The notes under the pieces were generated by a model, which had not been told where the DNA came from, made no database searches, and saw only the letters and a program-made list of their open reading frames with translations. From positions 27,957 to 91,956 of the forward strand of contig JAJZUT010000017.1 in the NCBI GenBank assembly GCA_021847105.1: a stretch of 64,000 nt of DNA. The letters are read 5' to 3'. Each line of letters opens with the position of its first letter. Positions within the stretch are counted from its first letter, which is position 1. The position numbers and the translations under genes were made by a program. This document shows, one piece after another, positions 30,332 to 39,677 of the stretch. The stretch comes from Pseudomonadota bacterium (GTDB lineage: Bacteria > Pseudomonadota > Gammaproteobacteria > Steroidobacterales > Steroidobacteraceae).

Positions 30332-30415
30332 ATGTCCCCAGCCATCCGTACCGGGTATTACCGATTCTATTGGCCGTGCACGCAGGCGGTTGGCGGGCTG
30401 TTGTCGATTCCATAG
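30332..30415 (+). CDS. Aromatic-amino-acid attenuation leader peptide
   Basis: This 27-codon ORF (ATG 30332, TAG 30413-30415) contains the run GYYRFYW at residues 8-14, i.e. three Tyr, one Phe and one Trp codon within six codons, in a short peptide upstream of a DAHP synthase gene. A Rho-independent terminator follows at 30439-30470. Stalling of the ribosome on the Tyr/Phe/Trp codons when the charged tRNAs are scarce would free bases 30385-30391 (GGCGGTT) to pair with 30443-30449 (AACCGCC), which is the left arm of the terminator. The design is that of trp/phe-type transcription attenuation. Evidence is sequence logic only. The peptide itself has no expected function. Confidence 0.85.
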   Translation: MSPAIRTGYYRFYWPCTQAVGGLLSIP

Positions 30416-30449
30416 TGTAGTCGAGACGAACCAAACCCAAAAAACCGCC
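30385..30449 (+). promoter_or_regulatory. Antiterminator pairing of the DAHP synthase leader
   Basis: GGCGGTT at 30385-30391, located 11 bases after the Trp codon of the leader ORF, is exactly complementary to AACCGCC at 30443-30449. The latter forms the 5' arm of the terminator, so both structures exclude each other. The left copy can also pair weakly, with G-U pairs, to TTGGCCG at 30370-30376 inside the leader ORF, giving the protective 1:2 hairpin expected when translation does not stall. Confidence 0.75.
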
Positions 30450-30470
30450 AGTCCCTCGGCGGTTTTTTTT
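30439..30470 (+). terminator. Attenuator terminator upstream of DAHP synthase
   Basis: The stem CCGCC/GGCGG (30445-30449 and 30458-30462) is extended by six A against a run of eight T (30439-30444 and 30463-30470), with an 8-base loop. It lies between the leader ORF stop and the DAHP synthase start (30501), where a constitutive terminator would make no sense, so it is read as the attenuator. Confidence 0.9.
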
Positions 30471-30500
30471 GGCCCCGGGGACTCACGACCGGAGCCCAAC

Positions 30501-31595
30501 ATGCACTCGAAGACTGACGACCTGCGCATCGGCGCAATGACCGAGCTCGCGACGCCCGAGCAAGTGATCCGCGAGCGTCCCTGCACGGATCGGGCGGCCG
30601 ACACGGTCAGCATTGCCCGGCGCGCTCTGCAGGGGATTCTGCACGGTCGCGATGGGCGGCTTGCGGTGGTGATCGGGCCGTGCTCGATACATGATCCGCA
30701 GGCTGCACGCGAATATGCCGAGCGGCTCGCCGAGCAGCGCAAACGGCTCGGCGGCGAGCTGGAGATCGTCATGCGGGTGTATTTCGAGAAACCGCGGACG
30801 ACCGTTGGTTGGAAGGGATTGATCAACGACCCGAATCTCGATGGCAGCTTCCGCATCAACGAGGGCTTGAGACTCGCGCGCGGCCTGCTGGTCGACATCA
30901 ACGAATTCGGCGTGCCGGCTGGCTGCGAATACCTCGATATGATCACGCCTCAATACATCTCGGATCTGGTCGCATGGGGCGCAATCGGGGCGCGCACCAC
31001 GGAAAGTCAGGTTCATCGTGAGCTTGCCTCCGGCTTGTCCTGTCCGATCGGCTTCAAGAATGGAACGGACGGGAATATTAAGGTGGCCGTCGATGCGGTG
31101 CGGGCCGCTGCGCACCCGCACCATTTTCTCGCGGTCACCAAGCAGGGACGAAGTGCGATCGCGGCCACCTTGGGCAACCCGGACTGTCACGTGATTCTGC
31201 GCGGCGGGCGTACGCCCAACTACGATGCAGCCAGTATCGAGGCAACTTGGCGCGAGCTGACCGGCGCCGCAGTGACGACACGGCTGATGGTCGATGCCAG
31301 TCACGGCAACAGCGGCAAGCGCCCCGAGCAGCAGCCGGTGGTCATTGAGGCGGTGGCGGCGCAGATTGAGGCAGGCGAGGCGCGCATCGGCGGGGTGATG
31401 ATCGAGAGCAATCTTGTTGCCGGTCGGCAGGACCTGGAATCCGGACGCCCCCTGCGTTACGGACAGAGCATCACGGACGGCTGCATTGACTGGGCGGCAT
31501 CGGTGACGGTACTGGAGCGCCTCGCCGCTGCGGTCGTGCGTCAGCGGGCGCTTGCAGTCGGGCATCGTAACCCTCGCGGTGCAGCCGTCTCCTGA
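30501..31595 (+). CDS. Class I 3-deoxy-7-phosphoheptulonate (DAHP) synthase
   Basis: The 364-residue protein is a class I (AroF/G/H-like) DAHP synthase, entry enzyme of aromatic biosynthesis. It shows VIGPCSIHDP near residue 60 (metal-binding cysteine), RVYFEKPRTTVGWKGLINDP near 91 (PEP-binding), GARTTESQVHRELASG near 160, FKNGTDGN near 182, and the C-terminal DASHGNS and MIESNL blocks. ATG 30501 is preceded by GGAG at a good distance and by the leader attenuator. The feedback specificity (Phe, Tyr or Trp) cannot be read with certainty. The mixed Tyr/Phe/Trp content of the leader suggests response to all three. Confidence 0.95.
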   Translation: MHSKTDDLRIGAMTELATPEQVIRERPCTDRAADTVSIARRALQGILHGRDGRLAVVIGPCSIHDPQAAREYAERLAEQRKRLGGELEIVMRVYFEKPRTTVGWKGLINDPNLDGSFRINEGLRLARGLLVDINEFGVPAGCEYLDMITPQYISDLVAWGAIGARTTESQVHRELASGLSCPIGFKNGTDGNIKVAVDAVRAAAHPHHFLAVTKQGRSAIAATLGNPDCHVILRGGRTPNYDAASIEATWRELTGAAVTTRLMVDASHGNSGKRPEQQPVVIEAVAAQIEAGEARIGGVMIESNLVAGRQDLESGRPLRYGQSITDGCIDWAASVTVLERLAAAVVRQRALAVGHRNPRGAAVS

Positions 31596-31779
31596 GTTTC
31601 ACTGCGCACGGCGACCTCGGTGTGCAGGGGGGGCCTGCGGTTCTGGCGCGCAGTCGCCGCGTACGTGCACTCGGCCGGATCCGCTCTGAGGGCTTCGACG
31701 GCTGCGGAGTAGTGAGCGGTGCACCCGGGGGCGTAGGATGTCCCGTCCCTACGTCGGGCGCTCCGGATGGGAGGGCAAT

Positions 31780-33048
31780 TTGCGCTCATTTCGCTTTATT
31801 CACACCGCGGACATCCACCTCGACAGCCCGCTGCGCGGGCTCAGCCGTCACGAGGGTGCTGCGGCGCGACGGATCCGTTCCGCCACGCGGGCGGCACTCG
31901 AGGGCTTGATCGGCGAGGCGATCGAACAACAGGTCGCTTTCGTGGTGATCGCCGGGGACCTCTACGATGGCACCTGGAAGGATTTCCATACCGGTCTGTT
32001 CTTTGCGCAGCAGATGGGGCGGCTGGCGCAGGCTCGGATCGGTGCCTTCGTGCTGCACGGCAATCACGATGCCGAGAGTCAGATCACCCGGCGTCTGCAG
32101 CTGCCGCCGAACGTTCAGGTTTTCCCGCACCGCAAGCCGGCCACTTTCCTGCTCGAGGAGCCGCAGGTGGCGCTGCACGGTCAGAGCTTCCCCGAACAGG
32201 CGGTGAGCGAGAACCTGGTGCCGCTTTACCCCGAACCGCGCTCGGGGTATTTCAACATCGGCGTGCTGCACACCGGTCTCGGCGGCATGGGAGGGCATCA
32301 GAACTACGCGCCGTGTAGCCTCGATGAGCTGATAGCCAAAGGGTACCAGTACTGGGCCTTAGGTCATGTGCACCAGGGGCAGTTGCTGCATGAGCATCCG
32401 CACGTGGTGTTTCCCGGCAATCTGCAGGGGCGACACGTCCGCGAGACCGGGGCGAAGGGTGCGCGGCTGGTGACGGTGGAAGACGGGCAGATCGTCGATC
32501 TGTCCACTGTGCACACGGACGTCGTGCGCTGGGCACGGCTTACCGTATGCGCCGAGGCTTACCGCACGGTTGAAGAGGTGCTGCAGAGCATTCGCGAGGC
32601 TCTCACCCGCGCGGTGGCGAGCGATGCGGACGGACGGTTGCTCGCCTGTCGGATCGAAATCACTGGGCAGACTCTGCTGCATGGGACGCTCATGGGCGCC
32701 ACCGAACAACTGCAAGCGGAAATCCAGGCTGCGGCACTCGGCCTGGGCGAGGCGGTGGCCTGGATCGAGAAGATAGTCCTTGCGACGACACCCGTGCCGG
32801 TTGCCGGGGGGGCTGATACAGACAACGCCCACGGAGCGCTGCGCAGCCTTTTCGACGTTGCTCCGGAGGACCCGGAGCTGATCGAACAGCTCAATGCCAG
32901 ACTCGGGGAGTTCCTGCGGCGACTGCCGGCGGATCTGCGCGCCGAAGTGGACGATCCGATCCTCAGCGCTGCCCTGGGCGGAGATTATCGCGCGCTCCTG
33001 GAGTATAGCCGCGAGGAGTGGCTCGTGCGGCTGCAGGAGCTGCGTTGA
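31780..33048 (+). CDS. DNA repair exonuclease, YhaO/SbcD-like metallophosphoesterase
   Basis: The calcineurin-like phosphoesterase motifs are clear: HTADIHLDSPL at the start, AGDLYDG near residue 55, LHGNHDAES near 90, and GHVHQGQLLHEHP near 190. It is an SbcD/Mre11-type nuclease subunit of about 422 residues. I prefer TTG 31780, preceded by GGGAGGG at 4 bases, because the family begins MRFxHTADIHLDSP; an ATG at 31738 in frame would add 14 residues. The stop codon overlaps the ATG of the large ATPase gene by one base (TGATG), so the two products form a complex like YhaO-YhaN or SbcD-SbcC. Confidence 0.9.
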   Translation: MRSFRFIHTADIHLDSPLRGLSRHEGAAARRIRSATRAALEGLIGEAIEQQVAFVVIAGDLYDGTWKDFHTGLFFAQQMGRLAQARIGAFVLHGNHDAESQITRRLQLPPNVQVFPHRKPATFLLEEPQVALHGQSFPEQAVSENLVPLYPEPRSGYFNIGVLHTGLGGMGGHQNYAPCSLDELIAKGYQYWALGHVHQGQLLHEHPHVVFPGNLQGRHVRETGAKGARLVTVEDGQIVDLSTVHTDVVRWARLTVCAEAYRTVEEVLQSIREALTRAVASDADGRLLACRIEITGQTLLHGTLMGATEQLQAEIQAAALGLGEAVAWIEKIVLATTPVPVAGGADTDNAHGALRSLFDVAPEDPELIEQLNARLGEFLRRLPADLRAEVDDPILSAALGGDYRALLEYSREEWLVRLQELR

Positions 33049-36000
33049 TGCGCATCGGCCGGCTCGACCTGATCCGCTACGGCCGCTTCGCCGAGGTCTC
33101 CCTGCGGTTTCCGCGCGGCGCCTCGGACATGCACGTCATTTTCGGTCCCAACGAGGCGGGCAAGTCCACCTCGCTGGCGGCCATCGAGGACTGGCTGTTC
33201 GGCATCGGGGCGCGCTCGCCATACAACTTTCTGCACGAGCACGCGAGTCTGCGAATCGGTGGTGTGCTCGAGGCCGATGAGGCCGTTCTCGAGGTGGTGC
33301 GGCGCAAAGGCAACAAGGACACCTTGCTGAGCGCGACGGGCACGCCCTTGAGTCCGGGTGCGCTGGCGCCGTTTCTGCATGGCGTCACGCGCGAATTCTT
33401 CACCCGCATGATGAGTCTTGACCACGAGCGGCTCACTGCCGGGGGCCGCGAGATCCTCGAGGCCCGCAACGAGATCGGGCAAATGCTCTTTTCCGCCGGT
33501 ACGGGGCTTGCGGGGCTGCGTGCGCAACTGCACAGCCTCGAACAGAGCGCCGATGCGCTCTGGGCGCCGCGCCGCGCCGCGCACAGAAAGTATTACGTGG
33601 CGCTGGAGGCGCTCGAAGCGGCTGATCAACGGCAGCGTACCGAGCTCGTCACGGCAAGCGAATGGGTCCGGCTGCGGCGGGAGCACCAGGAGGCCCAGAC
33701 CGCCTACGAGCAGCTGCGCGAGCAGATCGACTCGAGCAGCGCCGAACAGCGCCGGATGGACCGCATTCGGCGTGTGTATCGGCCGATTGCGCGGCTTGCG
33801 GACATTGAGCGTGAACTCGATACGCTCGGGGAGGCTCCGATGCTGCCCGAGGACGCGGAGCGCCGGTTGATCGATGCCCGCTCGCGTCAGGTCAGCGCGC
33901 AGACTCAGATCGATGTACTGCTCGGCCAGCTCGCACAGCACAAGCGGGAGCGCGCGGCACTGCACTGCGATGCGACGGTGCTGCAGTTCACCGAGGCCAT
34001 TGAGCGGGTGCACCGCAGTCGCATCGAGGTGCACAAGGAGCGCGCCGATCTGCCCAAACGTCAGGCAGAGTTCGCGCTCAAAGCCGCCGAGCTCGCCGAG
34101 CTCGCCGAGGAGCTGGGTTGGGGCGCGCTCTCGAGCGCGGCGATCACAGAACGGCTGCCGCCGCGGGTGCACGTCACGACCGCCCGGACGCTGCTGAATC
34201 AGCGGGCGGAATTCTTCGGCGCCGAGAAAGCGGCAGAGGAGAGCCTGAGCGAGGCGCGCGAACAGGTCGCCGCGGTGCGAGGCGACCTGGCACAGAGGCC
34301 GCCGGAGAGGGACGTCACGAAGCTCACGGCAGTCCTGGCTGCGGCACGAGGGCAAATGGAGCAGGGTGTGCGCCTGCAGGGGAGCGAGCGGGAACTCAGG
34401 ACGTGCGCGGCAAAGGTTGCGGTTCGACTGCACGGGTTGCATCCCCGTGTTGAGAGCGAGGGCCACTTGCTCGAGATCGAGGTGCCGGCACGCGCCGTCG
34501 TGGAGGCGTACCGGGAGCAGGAGCGCGAACTCGATCGGCGGGTGAAGGAGTGCCGTGATCAGCTGGAGCGTCTCGAGCGGGATCTCGCGCTACAGCGCGA
34601 TGCGTTTGAACGGCGTGCGCGTGAACAGGAGGGGATGGCACCGCAGGCGCTGCGCTCGGTGCGCGAGGCGCGCGAACGGGGTTGGCAGCTGATTCGCAGG
34701 CGCTACATCGACGCCGAGTCGCTACCGGCATCCGTTCTCGAAGCCTATGTTGGCGCCGCGGCGGATCTGCCGAGCGCGTACGAGGATCGCGTGCACGCGG
34801 CGGATGCTGTGGCGGATCTGCGGTTCGAGAACGCCCAGACGGCGGGGGAGTTGGCGCTGCGGGAGCGTCAGATCGCGGATCAGGCGCTCGAACGGGACCG
34901 ATGGGCCGCGCTGGCGAGCGAACTGACCGGCCAGCGGGAGGCGTTCGAGTCGCGCTGGCGGGCGCTCTGGGCGGGCACGCCATTCGAGCCCCTCGCTCCG
35001 GAGCGCATGCTCGAATGGCTGAGCGGGCGCGCCGAGATCCTCGAGTTGCTCGAGGCGCGCGCGGCGGCTCAAGCCGAACGTGATGAGCTGCACCGGCAGG
35101 AGGCGCTGGCCAAGGCCGCCGTGGTGGCCGAACTCAGCGCGATCGGTGCGCCGGCCGAAGCGCTTGCTGAGCAACCCCTGGCGATTGTGCTTGAGCAGGC
35201 CGCGGCAGTGGTGGTGCGCCAACAGGCCCAGGCCCTTGAGCGCAGCGCACTGGCTGAGCGGATCCGCACGGGCGATGCCGACGTGGCCCGGAAGGCGACT
35301 CGGCTGCAACAGGCGCAGACGGAGCGATCGGTCTGGGAGGAGCGTTGGGGGAGTGCGCTGAGTGAGCTTGGCTTGAGCGGTGCGCTGCCTGCGCAGAGTG
35401 CGACGGTGCAGATCGATACCCTCGAGCGGATGCGTGCGCTGGTCACGGAAATGCAGCGGCTGCAACGTGAACGGATTGAGAAGATCGAGCAGGACATTAC
35501 GGCGTTCGCCGCCGAGGTGACGCGGGTGGCAGGTGGCATCGCGCCCGAGCTGCACGGCTGGGACCCCGAGCAGGCGGCACTCGAGCTCGAGAGGCGTCTC
35601 GAGGTCAGTCGGCTGGTGCACCAGCAGCAACGCCAGATCGATCAGGCGATCGAGGCACTGCAGAGCCGCGTGCACGAGTGTGAGACGGTGCGCGCTGAGG
35701 CCGCGCAGGCCATACAGATGCTCCTGACCCTGGCTGGCGCTGCCGATCCACAGCAACTTCAAGTGTTGATTCAGTGCGCCGCGCGTGGTGCGCAGCTGCG
35801 CAGCGAGCGCAGCGAGATCGAACAGCAGCTCGCCAGTGACGGCGATGGCCTGCCCGTGAGTGTTCTGCGGCAGGAGTGTGCGCAGGCCGATCTCGACCAG
35901 ATTGCCGCACGGGCGCAGACGCTGCACGGGCAGCATCGTGAGCTGCAGGAGCGTCTCGCCCTCTGTGCCGAGCGACGCCAGAGCGCGCGTCAGGCGTTCG

Positions 36001-36566
36001 AGGCGGTCGGGGGCAGTGCCGGTGCGGTGGAAGCGGCCGCGGAACGCCAGGAAGCGCTCGCCGACATGCGTGATGTGGCCGAGCGGTATGTACGCGATGC
36101 AACCTCTGCCACCGTGATTCGTTGGGCGATCGACCGGTTTCGCCGCGAGCGCCAGGCGCCGCTGCTCAGGCGGGCGGGACGCATCTTCACACAACTGACA
36201 GCGGGGACATTCGGGCAACTGAGTGTCGAGTACGACGCTCAGGACCGGCCGCAGCTGCGCGGCGTGCGCGCAGACGGCTCCTCCGTTGACACCGGCGGCA
36301 TGAGCGACGGAACGAGAGACCAGCTGTTTCTGGCATTGCGGCTCGCCTCGATCGAGGAATATCTCGACAGCGCTGCGGCGCTGCCGCTCGTGGCGGACGA
36401 CCTGCTGGTGAATTTCGATGACGAGCGCGCCAGTGCGGCACTGCGTGCGCTCGCCGGGATTGCCATGCGCACCCAGGTCCTGTTCTTCACGCACCACCGT
36501 CACCTTGCGGACATCGCAACGCAGGTTCTCGGCAGCGCGGTGAACGTGATCTCGCTGCCCCGATAA
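33048..36566 (+). CDS. SMC-like AAA ATPase, YhaN/SbcC-type partner
   Basis: The 1172-residue protein has a Walker A GPNEAGKST at about residues 34-42 followed by a very long coiled-coil region rich in Glu, Arg, Ala and Gln (about 190-1010), and a C-terminal ATPase half with the signature GGMSDGTRDQLFLALRLASIEEY and Walker B LPLVADDLLVNFDDERA near residue 1120. This is the Rad50/SbcC/YhaN layout that clamps DNA ends and feeds the nuclease partner encoded just before it. It lacks a visible zinc hook CXXC, as in YhaN. Involvement in DNA end processing is inferred from the family. Confidence 0.9.
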   Translation: MRIGRLDLIRYGRFAEVSLRFPRGASDMHVIFGPNEAGKSTSLAAIEDWLFGIGARSPYNFLHEHASLRIGGVLEADEAVLEVVRRKGNKDTLLSATGTPLSPGALAPFLHGVTREFFTRMMSLDHERLTAGGREILEARNEIGQMLFSAGTGLAGLRAQLHSLEQSADALWAPRRAAHRKYYVALEALEAADQRQRTELVTASEWVRLRREHQEAQTAYEQLREQIDSSSAEQRRMDRIRRVYRPIARLADIERELDTLGEAPMLPEDAERRLIDARSRQVSAQTQIDVLLGQLAQHKRERAALHCDATVLQFTEAIERVHRSRIEVHKERADLPKRQAEFALKAAELAELAEELGWGALSSAAITERLPPRVHVTTARTLLNQRAEFFGAEKAAEESLSEAREQVAAVRGDLAQRPPERDVTKLTAVLAAARGQMEQGVRLQGSERELRTCAAKVAVRLHGLHPRVESEGHLLEIEVPARAVVEAYREQERELDRRVKECRDQLERLERDLALQRDAFERRAREQEGMAPQALRSVREARERGWQLIRRRYIDAESLPASVLEAYVGAAADLPSAYEDRVHAADAVADLRFENAQTAGELALRERQIADQALERDRWAALASELTGQREAFESRWRALWAGTPFEPLAPERMLEWLSGRAEILELLEARAAAQAERDELHRQEALAKAAVVAELSAIGAPAEALAEQPLAIVLEQAAAVVVRQQAQALERSALAERIRTGDADVARKATRLQQAQTERSVWEERWGSALSELGLSGALPAQSATVQIDTLERMRALVTEMQRLQRERIEKIEQDITAFAAEVTRVAGGIAPELHGWDPEQAALELERRLEVSRLVHQQQRQIDQAIEALQSRVHECETVRAEAAQAIQMLLTLAGAADPQQLQVLIQCAARGAQLRSERSEIEQQLASDGDGLPVSVLRQECAQADLDQIAARAQTLHGQHRELQERLALCAERRQSARQAFEAVGGSAGAVEAAAERQEALADMRDVAERYVRDATSATVIRWAIDRFRRERQAPLLRRAGRIFTQLTAGTFGQLSVEYDAQDRPQLRGVRADGSSVDTGGMSDGTRDQLFLALRLASIEEYLDSAAALPLVADDLLVNFDDERASAALRALAGIAMRTQVLFFTHHRHLADIATQVLGSAVNVISLPR

Positions 36567-36756
36567 GCATCCCGCCTGAGCATGGCGCGGCGCCGTTGCG
36601 TGCTGCGAGCGCAGATCATCACCGCTCCGGGCGGTGGCGCGTGCGATTGCGGTTCGGTAGGCTTCTGGCGGTGGAGGCGGATTTGCGATGCGTTCTGCCG
36701 GATGAGCCACCCGGCAGGCCGGGGCGCATCGGTGGCGCCAGTTGAGCAGGAGACCA

Positions 36757-37419
36757 ATGACTGAAACCCCCGCCCGAGCGGACAGCGCCCACAGGCCCGC
36801 TGCAGGCAATGGAGTGCCCAGGGCGCCGAACAAGGTTGCCGCGGTGGGCGTCTTCTTCTGGATCGCGAAGGTTGTGCTCACGAGCGCGGGCGATCTGTCG
36901 GGCGATGCGCTGTCGATCGCCTTGCACCTGGGCTATGTGCTGGCGTTGCTTGTCGCCGCTGCGGTGTTCCTCCCGCTGCTCGTGGTGCAGTTCAATGCCA
37001 GGCGGTTCATGCCCGCCCTCTACTGGAGCCTGATTTTCAGCGCCTCGACCGTAGGCGCCGAAATATCCGACAGCCTGGATCGCGCCCTGCACTGGGGCAA
37101 TCCGCTCGGCACAGCGGTGCTCCTCGGCGGCACGCTTGTGGCGCTGGCAAGCTGGCGAGTGAACCGTGGCTCGCTGCGGGTGAGCCGCGTGCACTCGCGG
37201 CAGGATGAGGGCTACTACTGGCTGGCCGTGCTCTGCACGAGCAGTCTCGGCTCGGCGCTGGGCGATCTGGTCGGGGATAAGCTCGGCGTGGGCGTGCTGG
37301 GAGGCACGGCACTCAATGCGGGTGTGCTGCTCGGGTTGTGGGCGTTGTCGCTCATTCGGCGTGCGCCCCGGGAACTACTGTTCTGGGTCGCATTCGCGGT
37401 GTCGCGAGTGCCGTTTTGA
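36757..37419 (+). CDS. COG4705-like multi-helix membrane protein
   Basis: A 220-residue protein with a short hydrophilic N-terminus and about seven hydrophobic segments (from residue 30 onward). The paired motifs GVFFWIAKVVLTSAGDLSGD and YYWLAVLCTSSLGSALGDLVGD form an internal duplication. This layout and the repeated AKxxxTxxGD and TSSLGSALGD segments fit the uncharacterised COG4705 membrane-anchored family. ATG 36757 follows GCAGGAGA. The function is not known; it stands alone between the YhaN gene and the transpeptidase gene. Confidence 0.8.
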   Translation: MTETPARADSAHRPAAGNGVPRAPNKVAAVGVFFWIAKVVLTSAGDLSGDALSIALHLGYVLALLVAAAVFLPLLVVQFNARRFMPALYWSLIFSASTVGAEISDSLDRALHWGNPLGTAVLLGGTLVALASWRVNRGSLRVSRVHSRQDEGYYWLAVLCTSSLGSALGDLVGDKLGVGVLGGTALNAGVLLGLWALSLIRRAPRELLFWVAFAVSRVPF

Positions 37420-37805
37420 CGAACGCTGGCATCGCCGGCGCGGACCCAGACTAAATGGCGGGCTGTGCCGGTTGCGCGCATTGCCCCGGGTGCGCGCAGT
37501 CGAGGTCTGCGCAAGATTCAGCCGCACCGGCTCGGTGCGTGCATCACGAGCCGGTGCAGGGCAAGAGCGCAGAAGGGAGCGTCCGGATGCCCTTACCCAG
37601 CGTGACCTCCGATTCCCACCGATCGTTGCGAACGCCGAGAGCCAGCAGAAGTGCCGCAATGCGTGAGCCCGTTGACTTTCGGCGCGGCGTGCGACGATCC
37701 CCGCGCGGGTGGGCTGAACATTCAACGGACCCGGGCTCAGCATTGGCGTGCAAGGATCGCTTTGCGTAGTTGTGCGGATGCGCCGCCAGGGCGCGATCCG
37801 GAATA
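37420..37805. other. Intergenic region without supported gene
   Basis: 386 bases between the membrane protein and the L,D-transpeptidase. Overlapping open frames on both strands (such as 37455-37769 plus and 37544-37996 minus) have no ribosome sites and no family features. No terminator with a T tract could be found. Confidence 0.5.
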
Positions 37806-39677
37806 ATGCGGACAATGATGAGCGCCTTTGCGCCTCTGCGGCGAGCCTCTGCCGCGTTGAATCGCGTCACCGTCGTTGCGCTGCTGTCCGTGCTGGGGTG
37901 TGCGGCAGGGCCAACTCTGGCGCAGGCCGGGCCGCTCGAGTCGCTGCCGGACATGATTGCTGTCGCGCTGGCGCATACCCAGGCGCGCGTGCGCATGCGG
38001 ACGCCGGATCGCGGTGCGCAGCAGGCCCTGCGCGCAATTTATGCAGAGGATTCGGATCAGCCACTGTGGAGTGTGAACGGGCAGGCGACGCGTGCGGCGC
38101 TGAGTCTGATCGGGATTCTGCGCAACTCGCGTCAATACGGGCTCGAGCCGGCCGATTATGGCGCCGAGGCGCTGCTGGCACTGATGCACGCTGCGGCGGC
38201 GCAGCGTCCGGGGGCCGTGCCGCAGGAGCGACTGTGGGCGCGATTCGATGTCGGTCTCACGGTCGCCGCATTGCGTTTCGTTTGCGACCTGCACTATGGA
38301 CGGATCAGCGCGAAAATGGCCGGAATCCGATTGCCACGACCCCGGCGCGCACTGCCCCTGGCGCACCTCGTCCGTTCGCTCGCCCGGTCGGACCACGTGC
38401 AGCGCGCGCTGGGCGCGGTCGAGCCTGCGTTTTATCCGTATCGAATGCTCAAGCTCGCGCTTCTCCAGTATCGGCAGCTCGCCGCCCATGACGCCGGACT
38501 CACCCATCTGCCGGCGTTAGGTCGTCGATCGGTCAGGCCGGGAGGTCTTTATCGGGGGGCGCCCGCGCTGCGGCGGCTGCTAGAGGCCGTGGGCGACCTG
38601 CCGCCGGGTGCGGCGCAGGCGGGCACAGCGCCGGAGGGGTCGGATCGGCTGGATCCGCAACTGGTGAGTGCACTGGAGCGCTTTCAACGTCGTCACGGGC
38701 TCGCCGCCGATGGCGTCCTGGGTCAGGCGACCTTCCGCCAGCTGACAACGCCGTTTGCGCAGCGGGTGCGGCAGATCGAGTTGAACCTCGAGCGCTGGCG
38801 CTGGTTGCCCGCGCTGCATGCGCCGTTGATCATGGTGAATGTGCCGCAGTTCCGGCTGTTCGCGTTCCATACGACAGCCGAGCGTGCCACGGACACCATT
38901 CAGATGGGTGTGATCGTCGGCCGAACCCGGCAGGATGCCCACACTCCGGAGTTCCTCTCCGAGGTGAAGACGGTGGTGTTCCGCCCGTATTGGAACGTCC
39001 CCCGCCGGATTACGGTACGGGAGATGCTGCCCGACATCCGGCGCAAGCCCAATTTCCTCTCCACACAGCATTTGCAGATCGTGCGCGGATACGGTCCTCG
39101 CACGCTCGTCCTGCCGGCGAACGCTGCGAGTCTTGCGGGGCTCGCCGCCGGAGAGCTGCGGCTGCGGCAGCTGCCGGGTCCATCGAATGCGCTGGGATTA
39201 ATCAAATTCGTAGTTCCAAACCCCTATGACGTCTATCTGCACTCCACCCCCGCTCGCTGGTTGTTCGGCGTGCCGCGCCGAGCCTACAGTCACGGCTGCA
39301 TTCGCGTGAGCGATCCGATCGCGCTCGCCGCATTCGTTCTGCGCCGCACGCCGGGGCAGTGGACCGAGGCGAAGATCGAGGCAGCGATGGACGGTGCCGA
39401 TGACCAACACGTGGAAGTCACCGGGCCAGTCAACGTCATCGTGGTGTATCAGACGGTATTCGCCACGGCTGCTGGCGAGGTGCTGTTCTTCCCGGATCTC
39501 TATGGTCGCGATCGCAAGCTCGAGCGGTGGCTCGGACTTTCTTCCACGGGCATTGCGGTGACTCGGTCGGTCAACCCGACACACGCCGCGCTCCCCCGGC
39601 GGAACGCGACTCGCTGCCGGGCACCGCAGGAGGGGCGATCGGGGGGCGAGCACGGCCATGGGGCTCGGAGCGGGTAG
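37806..39677 (+). CDS. L,D-transpeptidase, YcbB/LdtD-like
   Basis: The 623-residue periplasmic enzyme makes 3-3 cross-links in peptidoglycan or related L,D linkages. A signal peptide is present in the first 40 residues. A scaffold domain follows, then a PG_binding_1 domain (LERFQRRHGLAADGVLGQATFRQL near residue 295) and a YkuD catalytic domain with the active site SHGCIRVSD, the cysteine being at residue 498 and the histidine at 496. Order and length match YcbB. Start at ATG 37806 is favoured; 37815 and 37818 are also ATG. The 3' end overlaps the PilZ gene on the other strand by 107 bases. Confidence 0.93.
   Translation: MRTMMSAFAPLRRASAALNRVTVVALLSVLGCAAGPTLAQAGPLESLPDMIAVALAHTQARVRMRTPDRGAQQALRAIYAEDSDQPLWSVNGQATRAALSLIGILRNSRQYGLEPADYGAEALLALMHAAAAQRPGAVPQERLWARFDVGLTVAALRFVCDLHYGRISAKMAGIRLPRPRRALPLAHLVRSLARSDHVQRALGAVEPAFYPYRMLKLALLQYRQLAAHDAGLTHLPALGRRSVRPGGLYRGAPALRRLLEAVGDLPPGAAQAGTAPEGSDRLDPQLVSALERFQRRHGLAADGVLGQATFRQLTTPFAQRVRQIELNLERWRWLPALHAPLIMVNVPQFRLFAFHTTAERATDTIQMGVIVGRTRQDAHTPEFLSEVKTVVFRPYWNVPRRITVREMLPDIRRKPNFLSTQHLQIVRGYGPRTLVLPANAASLAGLAAGELRLRQLPGPSNALGLIKFVVPNPYDVYLHSTPARWLFGVPRRAYSHGCIRVSDPIALAAFVLRRTPGQWTEAKIEAAMDGADDQHVEVTGPVNVIVVYQTVFATAAGEVLFFPDLYGRDRKLERWLGLSSTGIAVTRSVNPTHAALPRRNATRCRAPQEGRSGGEHGHGARSG

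Noticed and set aside
34722..36881. 719-residue minus-strand frame opposite to the YhaN-like gene
   Set aside because: Antisense shadow over a coiled-coil gene with intact ATPase motifs.
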